DNA of 64,000 nucleotides from Nocardiopsis quinghaiensis (GTDB lineage: Bacteria > Actinomycetota > Actinomycetes > Streptosporangiales > Streptosporangiaceae): positions 16,375 to 80,374 of the forward strand of contig NZ_VWVU01000031.1 of assembly GCF_008638365.1 (NCBI RefSeq), given 5' to 3'. Shown piece after piece: positions 26,634 through 35,114 of the stretch (its first letter is position 1; each line of letters starts with the position of its first letter). Both the position numbers and the translations under genes were made by a program. The notes under the pieces are model-generated. The model saw nothing but the letters and a program-made list of their open reading frames with translations, made no database searches and had not been told where the DNA came from.

Positions 26634-27140
26634 TCAGACGCGGTCCCCGCTACCGGTGCGGCTCTGGACCAGTTCTGTGAGCACGCCTCCGCAGTCCTTG
26701 GGGTGCAGGAAGACGATCCTGGACCCGGCGGTCCCGGCACGGGGCCGGGAGTCCAGGACGCGCACGCCGTGTTCTCCGACACCCGTCGCGCTGCCGGCCA
26801 CGTCGGCGGTCCCGAAGGCGATGTGGTGGACGCCCTCGCCGTTGCGCTCCAGGAACTTCGCCACCGGGGAGTCCTCCCGGACCGGTTCCAGCAGCTGCAG
26901 GTACGTGGCGCCGCCGTCGTCGGTGCCGTTGATCCGGAGCATGGCCTCGCGCACGCCCTGCTCCTCGTTCACCTCCTCGTGGGCCACCTCGAACCCGTAC
27001 GTGGACCGGTAGAACGCGATCGAGGCGTCGAGGTCGCGGCAGGCGATCCCCACGTGGTCGAGCCGGGTCAGCCCCGAGAACGGTACGGGAGAGGGGGGCG
27101 GGTCGGTGAACTCGCTGGCCGAGTGCGGTGTGTCACTCAT
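26634..27140 (-). CDS. mce: Methylmalonyl-CoA epimerase
   Basis: Interconverts (2R)- and (2S)-methylmalonyl-CoA, feeding the B12-dependent mutase step. It has 168 residues from MSDTPHSASEF, with GGAGG 8 bases upstream. The vicinal-oxygen-chelate fold shows two halves: LDHVGIACRDLDASIAFY (metal His) and VHHIAFGTADV (second His), then PKDCGGVLTELVQ with the metal Glu. An N-terminal Pro-rich stretch of about 25 residues precedes the domain. It is divergent from the thiolase gene and shares its 86-base promoter region. Confidence 0.93.
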   Translation of the reverse strand: MSDTPHSASEFTDPPPSPVPFSGLTRLDHVGIACRDLDASIAFYRSTYGFEVAHEEVNEEQGVREAMLRINGTDDGGATYLQLLEPVREDSPVAKFLERNGEGVHHIAFGTADVAGSATGVGEHGVRVLDSRPRAGTAGSRIVFLHPKDCGGVLTELVQSRTGSGDRV

Positions 27141-27226
27141 GGGGTGAACCTCCCGGGGGTCGCTGACGGTTGTGTGGGTATCGTTGCAGACCAGGTGCGT
27201 CACCCATCACTTGGAGGCCAGTTACG

Positions 27227-28414
27227 ATGCCCGGTTCCGTCATCGTCGGTGGGGCTCGAACCCCCACCGGCAGACTCCTCGGCTCCCTCGCCGGGTTCTC
27301 CGCCGTCGACCTCGGCGGCTTCGCGATCAAGGCCGCGCTGGAGCGCGCCGGTATCAGCGGCGAACAGGTCGGATACGTGGTCATGGGACAGGTGCTCCAG
27401 GCCGGCGCCGGGCAGATCCCGTCCCGCCAGGCCGCCGTCAAGGCGGGCATCCCCATGAACGTGCCCTCGGTGACGATCAACAAGGTCTGCCTGTCGGGCC
27501 TGGACGCCATCGCCCTGGCCGACCAGCTCATCAGCGCGGGCGAGTTCGACGTGGTGGTGGCCGGGGGCATGGAGTCCATGACCAACGCGCCGCACCTGCT
27601 GCCCAAGTCCCGCAAGGGCTACAAGTACGGGTCGATCGAGGTCCTGGACGCGACCGAGCACGACGGCCTGACCGACGCCTTCGAGGGCGACTCCATGGGC
27701 GCCTCCACCGAGCGCCACAACGGCAAGCTCGGCCTCGGACGCGAGGAGCAGGACGCCTTCGCGGCCCGCTCCCACCAGCGCGCGGCGGCCGCCGCCTCCG
27801 CAGGGCGCTTCGACGCCGAGATCGTCCCCGTGGAGATCCCGCAGCGCAAGGGCGACCCGGTCGTCTTCTCCGCGGACGAGGGCGTCCGGCCCGACACCAC
27901 CACCGAGAGCCTGGCCAAGCTCCGCCCGGCCTTCGACAGCGAGGGCACGATCACCGCCGGCTCCTCCTCCCAGATCTCCGACGGCGCCGCCGCCGTGGTC
28001 GTGATGAGCCGCGCCAAGGCCGAGGAGCTGGGCGCCCCGGTCCTCGCCGAGATCGGCGCGCACGGCAACGTCGCCGGTCCGGACAACTCGCTGCACTCCC
28101 AGCCCTCCAACGCCATCAACCACGCGCTGACCAAGGCCGGGCGGTCGGTGGAGGACCTGGACCTGGTCGAGATCAACGAGGCCTTCGCGTCGGTGGGCAT
28201 CCAGTCGACCAGGGACCTGGGCGTCTCGGAGGACATCGTCAACGTCGACGGCGGCGCCATCGCGATCGGCCACCCGATCGGCGCCTCCGGTGCCCGGATC
28301 GCCCTGCACCTGGTCCACGAGCTGCGCCGCCGCGGCGGCGGGCTCGGTGCCGCGGCCCTGTGCGGTGGCGGCGGCCAGGGCGACGCCCTGCTGTTCACGG
28401 TGCCCGCCGAGTAG
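27227..28414 (+). CDS. Acetyl-CoA C-acetyltransferase (thiolase)
   Basis: Biosynthetic-type thiolase that condenses two acetyl-CoA or cleaves acetoacetyl-CoA. It has 395 residues from ATG with GGAGG 9 bases upstream. The nucleophile is Cys88 in NKVCLSGLDAI. The active-site His is in GHPIGASGAR and the second Cys in AALCGGGGQGDA. It is tetramer-length. Its neighbours, mce and meaB, tie it to acyl-CoA and propionate metabolism, as in the equivalent Streptomyces segment. Confidence 0.95.
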   Translation: MPGSVIVGGARTPTGRLLGSLAGFSAVDLGGFAIKAALERAGISGEQVGYVVMGQVLQAGAGQIPSRQAAVKAGIPMNVPSVTINKVCLSGLDAIALADQLISAGEFDVVVAGGMESMTNAPHLLPKSRKGYKYGSIEVLDATEHDGLTDAFEGDSMGASTERHNGKLGLGREEQDAFAARSHQRAAAAASAGRFDAEIVPVEIPQRKGDPVVFSADEGVRPDTTTESLAKLRPAFDSEGTITAGSSSQISDGAAAVVVMSRAKAEELGAPVLAEIGAHGNVAGPDNSLHSQPSNAINHALTKAGRSVEDLDLVEINEAFASVGIQSTRDLGVSEDIVNVDGGAIAIGHPIGASGARIALHLVHELRRRGGGLGAAALCGGGGQGDALLFTVPAE

Positions 28415-28653
28415 CGCGGCACGTCGGTGGTCGCCGGAGCCGGTTCCCGGCGGACGGCGGCCGCCTCCCCACGGCCTGGACCACGGGCACCGGGAGATCC
28501 CCGACCGCCCGCGTGGCGCGTCCGTGCGGGAAAGCCCGATCCGAAGAGACCGTGTACCCGGGAGAGCCCCGGGACACACGACGCACCTGACAGCCGCGGG
28601 GCGGGGGCCACGAGCCCTCGCCCCGTCCTGCTCCGCTGACACCGAGGAGTCCC

Positions 28654-29610
28654 ATGCACGCCCCCCGACTGGTCGAACGGGTTCGCGGGGGTGACCGTCG
28701 GGCGCTGGCCCGCGCGATCACCCTGGTCGAGAACGGGTCCGAGGAACTGCGCGAGATCATGGCGGGCCTGGCCCCGCACACCGGCCGCGCCCGGGTGGTG
28801 GGCTTCACCGGATCCCCGGGGGTGGGCAAGTCCACCACCACCAACGCCGTCGTGCGCGCGGCCAGGGCGAAGGGGCTGACCGTGGCCGTGCTGGCCGTGG
28901 ACCCCTCGTCGCCGTTCACCGGAGGTGCCCTGCTGGGCGACCGTGTGCGGATGCAGGAGCACGCCACCGACCCGGGGGTGTTCATCCGCTCCATGGCCAA
29001 CCGGGGTCATCTGGGCGGGCTGTCCTGGGCCACGCCGCACGCGCTGCGGGTGCTGGACGCGGCCGGGTTCGACGTGATCCTGGTGGAGACCGTGGGCGTG
29101 GGCCAGGCCGAGGTGGAGATCGCCGGGCAGGCCGACACGACCGTGGTGCTCTGCGCCCCGGGCATGGGCGACTCGGTGCAGGCCGCCAAGGCGGGCGTGC
29201 TGGAGGTCGCCGACGTCTTCGCGGTCAACAAGGCCGACCGGGACGGAGCCAGGTCCACCCTGCGCGAGCTGCGCCAGATGATCGCCATGAAGGACCGCAC
29301 CGACCACGAGTGGAAGCCGCCGATCGTCATGACCGTCGCCTCCAGGGACGAGGGCGTCGACGAACTGTGGGAGCGGATGGACGAGCACTTCGCCCACCTG
29401 GAGGCCAGTGGCGACCTGGCCGCGCGCCGCAGGGCCCGTGCCGGGCACGAGGTACAGGCGATCGTGCTGGACCTGCTGCGCTCGCGGATGGGCGAGGTGG
29501 GCGACGACACCGGTCTGGACACCCTGGCCGGGGAGGTCGCGGAAGGGCGACAGGATCCCTACTCGGCCGCGGAGGCGCTGGTCAAGGAGCTGGGCGCCGA
29601 CCTGCGCTAG
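28654..29610 (+). CDS. meaB: Mutase-associated GTPase MeaB (G-protein chaperone)
   Basis: G3E-family GTPase that loads and protects adenosylcobalamin in acyl-CoA mutases. 318 residues. The P-loop is GSPGVGKST (residues 53-61), then VLAVDPSSPFTGGALLGDRVRM, the switch ETVGVGQAE, and the guanine motif NKADRDGA. The C-terminal helices dimerise. ATG follows GAGGAG. A 239-base gap without a recognisable gene separates it from the thiolase. Its likely client is the mutase at 35115. Confidence 0.95.
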   Translation: MHAPRLVERVRGGDRRALARAITLVENGSEELREIMAGLAPHTGRARVVGFTGSPGVGKSTTTNAVVRAARAKGLTVAVLAVDPSSPFTGGALLGDRVRMQEHATDPGVFIRSMANRGHLGGLSWATPHALRVLDAAGFDVILVETVGVGQAEVEIAGQADTTVVLCAPGMGDSVQAAKAGVLEVADVFAVNKADRDGARSTLRELRQMIAMKDRTDHEWKPPIVMTVASRDEGVDELWERMDEHFAHLEASGDLAARRRARAGHEVQAIVLDLLRSRMGEVGDDTGLDTLAGEVAEGRQDPYSAAEALVKELGADLR

Positions 29611-29760
29611 ACCTGGTGCGGTGATCGCCGGGGCCGACCGGGTTCGCCCGGTGCCCCGGTCTGGCTCCCAACGGCGGTGATCTTGCTCTCAGCGGCACTC
29701 TCGACCGCCGGCAGCGCCGCTGGGAGCAGGATGATCCGGCGCGGACCCCCGGACACCGCG

Positions 29761-29850
29761 CCAGGGTTTGAGGACCTCGCGCAGTACGGCGGCGAAGCCC
29801 TCGGGGTCGTCGGCGAAGCCGCCGTGCCCGCCGAGAGAGAGGTGGCCGGC
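29761..29850 (-). pseudogene. Remnant of an alpha/beta hydrolase C-terminus
   Basis: In one minus-strand frame the bases encode AGHLSLGGHGGFADDPEGF followed by AAVLREVLKPW. This resembles the end of alpha/beta hydrolases, where the catalytic His (here in AGH) precedes a DPEGF helix and the last LRE-L helix. Nothing upstream in this frame encodes a hydrolase core; only the shared 3' element of the chitinases is there. It looks like the last 30 residues of a lost gene. The assignment rests on pattern recognition only. Confidence 0.45.
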
Positions 29851-29949
29851 GCGGACCGTCGCACATCGGTCCGCACCGGCCGGGCGGCGGTGCTCCCCGG
29901 AGCGGAGCACCGACGCCGTTCGGGCCCGGTCCGGGGTCGCCGGACCGGG
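29841..29949. repeat. 3' element of chitinase genes, copy 1
   Basis: About 109 bases nearly identical to 32112-32221, just after the stop of the first chitinase. It contains three inverted repeats: GCGGACCG/CGGTCCGC (29851-29874), GGTGCTCC/GGAGCACC (29889-29911) and CCCGGTCCGG/CCGGACCGGG (29925-29949). The last is 5 bases after the stop and is the likely terminator. Confidence 0.85.
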
Positions 29950-29954
29950 GGTAC

Positions 29955-31910
29955 TCAGCCGTCCAGCGCCGTGTCGATGGCCGTCATGAGGCTGCCGTCG
30001 GCGTCGTCGCCGTCGACGGACCAGATCATGACTCCGCCGAGGCCCTGGGACTGCGCCCAGTCGGTCTTCTGGGTCATGGAGATCTCGTCGTCGTAGGTCC
30101 AGAAGGTGGAACCGTCGTAGAGCCAGGCGGTGCCCAGCGCGTCGTCGCGGTGGAGCTCGTAGCCCTGCAGGTCCTTCAGGACCTTCCAGTCGTCGATCCC
30201 GGCCTCGTAGCCGCCGGGGGCGGGACCGGTGGCACTCTGGAAGAGGCCGTCTCCGTTCGGTCCGGGCTCCACCCCGGTCCAGCCGCGCCCGTAGAACGGC
30301 ACGCCCAGGACCATGTCGGCCGGGTCGACACCGCGGTCGAGGTAGGCCTGGACCGTGGTCTCGGTGGAGTAGACGTCGGGGCCGGGGTCGGCGGGGTGCT
30401 CGACCAGGTTGGACTGGTGGTTGGCGGTGCTCTCCCAGCCACCGTGGTAGTCGTAGCCCTGCACCGTGATGAAGTCGAAGTCGCTCATGAGCGACGGCAT
30501 CTCGAAGCCGAGCTCGATCTTCTCCGGGTCGGCGGGCAGGAAGGCGGTCAGCTCGTACTCACGGCTGGTCTCGCCCTCCAGGGCGTCCAGCTGGTCGCGG
30601 AACTCCGAGACGAGGGCGGTGAAGTTCTCCTTGTCCTCGGGGCGGACGGTGTTGTGCTCGTGGCCCGCCGATCCGGGCCACTCCCAGTCCAGGTCGATGC
30701 CGTCGAAGACGCCTGAGGCGGACCCGGCGCCACCGGCGCCGTCGAAGAGGGGCAGGTTGCCGCGCAGGTACTGGTCGACGCAGGAGGAGACCATGCGCTC
30801 GCGGGACTCGGCGGTCAGGGCGGCGTCGGAGAAGTGCTCGGACCAGGTCCAGCCGCCGAGGGAGATGTTGACCTTCAGGTGGGGGTACATCTCCTTGAGC
30901 TCGCGCAGCTGGTTGAAGTTGCCGCGCAGGTCCTGGTCCCAGGTGTCGGCGACCCCGTCCACGCTGTCGGCGGCGCCGAAGGAGCGGCCGTAGTCGGCCC
31001 AGGCGTCGCCCTGGCCGGGCTGGTTGGCCATGAAGCACTCACCGTTGGCGTTGATGTTGCCGAAGGCGTAGTTGATGTGGGTGAGCTTCTCGGCGGTACC
31101 GGAGGTCACCAGGTCGTTCACGAGGTAGCCGCGGTCGTAGACGCCCCACTGGGTGAAGTAGGCGACCCGGCGGTCCTCGGGCGGGTCGGTGGGCCCGCCG
31201 CCTTCCGCGCCGGTGGTGGCGGTGACGGGGGCACTCTCCGGGCCGCGGTTGTTGGAGGTGTCGTAGGCCCGCACGGTGAACGTGTACCCGGTCTCCGGCG
31301 TCAGGCCGGTGACCGTGGCGGTGGTGCCGCTGACGGCGCGGACGACCTCGTCGCCGGAGAGGACCTCATAGCCAGCGATCCCGACGTCGTCGCTCGCGGC
31401 CGTCCAGTCCAGGGAGGCGGTGGTGGCGGTGGTGCCGGTGACGGTCAGCCCGCTCGGCGCTGTGGGCGGCTCGGTGTCCTCTTCCTCCCCGCCCGGTTCG
31501 CCGGAGCAGGGGTTGCCGTTGATCGCGCAGTCCACCGGCGCGGTGTCGCCGCCGCCGTGGGTGCCGTTGAACCCGATGGAGTAGCTGCCGCCCGCGGGAA
31601 CCGCGGTACCCCACGAGGGCGGGGCGATGGTGTACGCGGCGCCGGACTGGCTGAGGGTGGCGTTCCACAGGCTGGTGATCGCCGCGTTCGGGGGGAGCTG
31701 GACCTCGACGGTCCAGTCCGAGAGCGGCGCGTCCGAGCCGTTGTCGATGGTGAACTGTCCGCCGTAGCCGGTCTCCCAGCGGCTGGTCTCCACGTAGGTG
31801 ACGGTGACGCCGGTGGTGTCGGCGGCGGCGGGGACAGGGGACAGGGCGATGGGTAGGGCGACGACCGCGGCCGCCAGGGCCGCGATCCGGTTTCTGAGTC
31901 GTGCTCTCAC
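29955..31910 (-). CDS. Secreted GH18 chitinase with CBM2 and fibronectin III domains
   Basis: 651 residues from a GTG (VRARLRNRIAALAAA) with AGGAG 5 bases upstream; the open frame continues further upstream without a ribosome site. The signal peptide ends at SPVPAAA (about residue 30). A CBM2-type domain covers about 32-140, a FnIII domain (PPTAPSGLTVTGTTATTASLDW) about 150-240, and the GH18 catalytic domain about 255-650. The catalytic motif is FDGIDLDWEWPG (DxxDxDxE) and the SLGGWTWS strand is present. It should degrade chitin outside the cell. Together with the next gene it forms a tandem pair. Confidence 0.94.
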   Translation of the reverse strand: MRARLRNRIAALAAAVVALPIALSPVPAAADTTGVTVTYVETSRWETGYGGQFTIDNGSDAPLSDWTVEVQLPPNAAITSLWNATLSQSGAAYTIAPPSWGTAVPAGGSYSIGFNGTHGGGDTAPVDCAINGNPCSGEPGGEEEDTEPPTAPSGLTVTGTTATTASLDWTAASDDVGIAGYEVLSGDEVVRAVSGTTATVTGLTPETGYTFTVRAYDTSNNRGPESAPVTATTGAEGGGPTDPPEDRRVAYFTQWGVYDRGYLVNDLVTSGTAEKLTHINYAFGNINANGECFMANQPGQGDAWADYGRSFGAADSVDGVADTWDQDLRGNFNQLRELKEMYPHLKVNISLGGWTWSEHFSDAALTAESRERMVSSCVDQYLRGNLPLFDGAGGAGSASGVFDGIDLDWEWPGSAGHEHNTVRPEDKENFTALVSEFRDQLDALEGETSREYELTAFLPADPEKIELGFEMPSLMSDFDFITVQGYDYHGGWESTANHQSNLVEHPADPGPDVYSTETTVQAYLDRGVDPADMVLGVPFYGRGWTGVEPGPNGDGLFQSATGPAPGGYEAGIDDWKVLKDLQGYELHRDDALGTAWLYDGSTFWTYDDEISMTQKTDWAQSQGLGGVMIWSVDGDDADGSLMTAIDTALDG

Positions 31911-32111
31911 TGTTGCTCCTGGTGCGTGAGCGGGTGTGGGGGTCGCCTTCCGCCGCGGCGGGGCGGCGGAGCGGCTGCGGGGTGTGCGCCCGAGGAGTTC
32001 GGTGTCCTGAGCTGACCGGTACCGGTTCTCGGTGGCGCGCGTGGGGGGTGCCGTGCACGTGGGGGAAACATGGCGTCGTGTCCCAAGGGGTGGGGGAGGG
32101 GCCGGGATCTG

Positions 32112-32221
32112 GGTGGCCGGCGCGAACCGTCGCACATCGGTCCGCGCCGGCCCTGGCGTCGGTGCTCCCCGGATCGGAGCACCGACGCCGCTCGGGCCCG
32201 GTCCGGGGTCGCCGGACCGGG
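32112..32221. repeat. 3' element of chitinase genes, copy 2
   Basis: Second copy of the roughly 110-base element, after the stop of the second chitinase. The CCCGGTCCGG/CCGGACCGGG stem (32197-32221) and GGTGCTCC/GGAGCACC stem (32161-32183) are preserved, while the outer stem has one mismatch (GCGAACCG). Confidence 0.85.
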
Positions 32222-32226
32222 GGTAC

Positions 32227-33906
32227 TCAGTCGCTCAGCGCCGTGTCGATGGCCGCCATGAGGCTGCCGTCGGCGTCGTCGCCGTCGATGGACCAGACCA
32301 TGACTCCGCCGAGGCCCTGGTCCTGGGCCCAGTCGGTCTTCCGGGTCATGGCGGTCGGGTCGTCGTAGTTCCAGAGGGTCTCGCCGTCGTAGATCCAGGC
32401 GGTACCGGCCCCGTCGTTGCGGAAGACCTCGAACCCGCCGGAGGCGGCCTTCTCCTCCAGGACCTTCCAGTCCTCGGTGCCCGCCGCGTACGTCCCCTGC
32501 GCGGGTCCCGTCGCGGACTGGAAGAGGCCGTCGCCCTCGGGCCCGGGCTCCACGCCGGTCCACCCCTGTCCGTAGAAGGGGACGCCCAGGACGAGCTTGC
32601 CGGGGTCCACGCCCCGGTCCAGGTAGGCCTGGACGACGAGCTCGGTGGAGATCACCGGCTGGGGGTCGCGGGCGTCGACGACCAGGTTGGACTGGTGGTT
32701 GGTCGTGCTCTCCCACGTGCCGTGGTAGTCGTAGCCCTGCACCGTGACGAAGTCGAAGTCGTGCATGAGCTCGTCCAGCTCGTATCCGGCGTCCAGGCGC
32801 CAGCCGCCGGCGGGCATGAACGCGGTCAGCTCGTAGTGGCGGTCGGTCTCCTCGCCGAGCTCGTCCAGCTGGTCGCGGAACTCCCGCACCAGGGCGGTGT
32901 AGTTCTCCTTGTCCTCGGGGCGGACCGTGTTGTGCGGGTTGCCGCCGGACCCGGGCCACTCCCAGTCCAGGTCGATGCCGTCGAAGACGCCGTAGGCGGC
33001 GCCCTCACCGCCCGCTCCGTTGGTCTCGGGCAGGTCGCCGCGCAGGTACAGGTCGACGCAGGAGGAGACCATGCGCTCGCGGGACTCCTCCGTCAGAGCC
33101 GCGTCGGAGAAGTGCTCGGACCAGTTCCAGCCGCCCAGGGAGACGTTGACGAGCAGGTCGGGGTACATCTCCTTGAGCTCGCGCAGCTGGTTGAAGTTGC
33201 CGCGCAGGTCCTGGCCGGGGTCGTCGGCGACGCCGTCCACGCTCTCCTCGGCGGGGACGGCGTGCCCGTAGTCGGCGAGGGCGTCGCCCTGGCCGGGCTC
33301 GTCGCTCATGAAGCACTCGCCGTCGGCGCTGACGTTGCCGAAGGCGTACTGGAGGTGGGTGAGCTTCTCCGCGCTGCCGCTGTCCACCAGGTCCCGGACG
33401 TGGTAGTCGCGTTCCTTGGCGCTCCACTGGGTGTAGTAGGCGACGCTGCGGCTGTCGTGGGCGGGCCCCCCGGCGCAGGAGGAGCCGTTGACCAGGCAGC
33501 CCACCGGTTCGGTGGCGCCTCCGGAGTGCAGGCCGTTGAAGCCGAAGGAGTAGCTGCCGCCGGCGGGAACGCTGGCGCCCCAGTGCGGCGGGGTGATCGT
33601 GTAGCCGTCGGGGGCGCCCGCGAGCGTGGCGTTCCACAGGTGGTGGATACGGCTGCCGTCGGGGAGCGCGAACTCGACGGTCCAGTCGCTGACGGCCGTG
33701 TCCGAGGCGTTGTGGACGGTGATCTCACCGGTGTGGCCGGTGCTCCACCGGGCCGGCTCCGTGTAGGTGGCCGTGAGGTCGGAGGCGGTGGCTTCCCGGG
33801 CTCCGGCCTCCTCGGCGGCGGCCGGCGACGCGGCCGCCGCGAGCGGGGCGAGCAGCACGGCGGCCGCGGCGGCCGCGAGGCGGGTTCTGAAACGCGGTGC
33901 TCTCAC
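32227..33906 (-). CDS. Secreted GH18 chitinase with CBM2 domain
   Basis: 559 residues from GTG after GGAG. The signal peptide ends ASPAAA (about residue 31). A CBM2-type domain (about 40-145) joins directly to the GH18 domain (about 155-559), without the FnIII module of its neighbour. The catalytic motif FDGIDLDWEWPG and the strand SLGGWNWS are intact. The two proteins share long identical stretches, such as DLRGNFNQLRELKEMYP and SSCVD, so they arose by duplication. The upstream region contains an AT-rich palindrome at 34109. Confidence 0.94.
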   Translation of the reverse strand: MRAPRFRTRLAAAAAAVLLAPLAAAASPAAAEEAGAREATASDLTATYTEPARWSTGHTGEITVHNASDTAVSDWTVEFALPDGSRIHHLWNATLAGAPDGYTITPPHWGASVPAGGSYSFGFNGLHSGGATEPVGCLVNGSSCAGGPAHDSRSVAYYTQWSAKERDYHVRDLVDSGSAEKLTHLQYAFGNVSADGECFMSDEPGQGDALADYGHAVPAEESVDGVADDPGQDLRGNFNQLRELKEMYPDLLVNVSLGGWNWSEHFSDAALTEESRERMVSSCVDLYLRGDLPETNGAGGEGAAYGVFDGIDLDWEWPGSGGNPHNTVRPEDKENYTALVREFRDQLDELGEETDRHYELTAFMPAGGWRLDAGYELDELMHDFDFVTVQGYDYHGTWESTTNHQSNLVVDARDPQPVISTELVVQAYLDRGVDPGKLVLGVPFYGQGWTGVEPGPEGDGLFQSATGPAQGTYAAGTEDWKVLEEKAASGGFEVFRNDGAGTAWIYDGETLWNYDDPTAMTRKTDWAQDQGLGGVMVWSIDGDDADGSLMAAIDTALSD

Positions 33907-34505
33907 GTGGGGGTATCTCCTGGTGAGTGAGCGGGGATCGGGGGATGTGTCGGCAGCCGCACCGTGAGCGGGTGGGACGGTCTGCGTTCGGGCGGCTGCG
34001 GAAAGCGGTGGTTCGCGGCCTGGGTCGGCGCCCTCCTACGGAGGTGTTTCACGGTCCAAGTGAGGCCAGGTGATCACTCCTGTGCCTCTGACGTGGGAGG
34101 ATAAATTTTTAGGAAACTTAACTAATAATTCCGGGTGCCGTCAACGTCCATGTCGTGACTTTCCGGCGGTTTCCCCGCGTCGGATCCGAATCTTCCGAGA
34201 TGGCGGGGTGGACCGGATTCCGAAAACGTCATCTGTCCCCTTGTGGCCATGGAAAATCCTTGATTTATTTCCATGTGTCTGTTATCGCATCCGGTGTCGG
34301 GTGGCGCACGTGTGCCCGTCGTCCCGCCCCGGGCGGACGCCCTTGCCACGCCGGTGCGGCGCCCATGCCGCGCCTGTCCGGAATGCCGGATCCGCTGCCT
34401 CCGCGGGCACCGGAGGCGGCGCGGCCGCGCCGGGCCGTCCGGGGGAGGGCCCGGCCCTCCACGGTTCCGGCGAGTGCTGTGCCCACCCCTGGCTAGAGTG
34501 GCGAC
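33907..34505. other. 600-base intergenic region with an AT-rich core
   Basis: No coding frame is convincing. The stretch 34101-34300 is markedly richer in A and T than the rest of the window. It holds the palindrome at 34109-34125 and an inverted repeat CATGGAAA/TTTCCATG at 34248-34275. It is the regulatory space for the second chitinase and for the MarR gene, or a relic of transferred DNA. Confidence 0.6.
34109..34125. promoter_or_regulatory. Imperfect palindrome upstream of the chitinase pair
   Basis: TTAGGAAACTTAACTAA is symmetric at TTAG..AA-C-TT..CTAA. I recall the related palindrome TTAGGAAA-N-TTTCCTAA upstream of secreted polysaccharide-degrading genes in Streptomyces. It lies about 200 bases before the chitinase start. 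Function inferred. Confidence 0.35.
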
Positions 34506-35039
34506 GTGGGTAATCCGTTGAATCTTCCGTTCGACCCGATCGAGCGCGCGCACGAGAACTGGACGCGCAGATGGGGAGCCTCGCCCGCCATGGCCGCGGT
34601 CACCTCGGTCATGCGCGCGCAGCAGATCCTGATAGGGGAGCTGGACGGAGCCCTCAAGCCGTTCGGCCTGACCTTCGCCCGATACGAGGCGCTCGTCCTG
34701 CTCACCTTCAGCAGCTCCGGCTCCCTTCCCCTGGGCAAGATCGGTGAGCGCCTCATGGTGCACCCGACCAGCGTCACCAACACCATCGACCGGTTGGAGG
34801 GGCAGGGCTTCGTGTACCGCCTCCCCAACCCCAGCGACGGCCGCGGCGTGCTGGCCGAGATCACCGACTCCGGGCGCAGGGTCACCGAGGAGGCGACTCG
34901 GGCGCTGCTGTCCATGGACTTCGGCCTGTCCTGCTACTCCGACGAGGAGCTGTGGCGCATGCACGAGATGTTCACCAGGCTCAGGGTGGACTTCGGGGAC
35001 TTCCCCGCACCCGTCTCGGAAGCCGCCGAGGGCCGCTGA
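34506..35039 (+). CDS. MarR-family transcriptional regulator
   Basis: 177-residue winged-helix regulator with GTG start. The DNA-binding core covers about residues 60-125 (LTFARYEALVLLTFSSSGSLPLGKIGERLMVHPTSVTNTIDRLEGQGFVYR), followed by the wing PNPSDGRGVLAEITDSGR. Long N- and C-terminal helices form the dimer. TAGAGT ends 6 bases before the GTG, so it is likely leaderless. It precedes the mutase gene by 75 bases, where a palindrome overlaps the -10 hexamer, so it may control that gene. Confidence 0.92.
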   Translation: MGNPLNLPFDPIERAHENWTRRWGASPAMAAVTSVMRAQQILIGELDGALKPFGLTFARYEALVLLTFSSSGSLPLGKIGERLMVHPTSVTNTIDRLEGQGFVYRLPNPSDGRGVLAEITDSGRRVTEEATRALLSMDFGLSCYSDEELWRMHEMFTRLRVDFGDFPAPVSEAAEGR

Positions 35040-35079
35040 CCCGCCCGTCGCGTCCCCGGGGCGCCACGGGTTCCCTCGC

Positions 35080-35108
35080 TGTACATCATTACTTGGACGT
35101 CCTACTAT
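35080..35108 (+). promoter_or_regulatory. Mutase promoter overlapped by an 18-bp imperfect palindrome
   Basis: TGTACA and TACTAT are 17 bases apart and the -10 ends 6 bases before ATG. TACTTGGACGTCCTACTA (35090-35107) is symmetric except at two position pairs and covers the spacer and -10, so a repressor there would block transcription. MarR from the preceding gene is a candidate. Confidence 0.5.
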
Positions 35109-35114
35109 CTCGGT

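Noticed and set aside
27172..28590. Long arginine-rich frame overlapping the thiolase gene
   Set aside because: Composition is that of an out-of-frame shadow, and the thiolase frame has all catalytic motifs.
33907..34120. DasR-type boxes or the TGGTCYAGACC direct repeats expected at chitinase genes
   Set aside because: I looked for them upstream of both chitinase genes and found only weak partial matches such as GGTCCAAGTGAGGCC.
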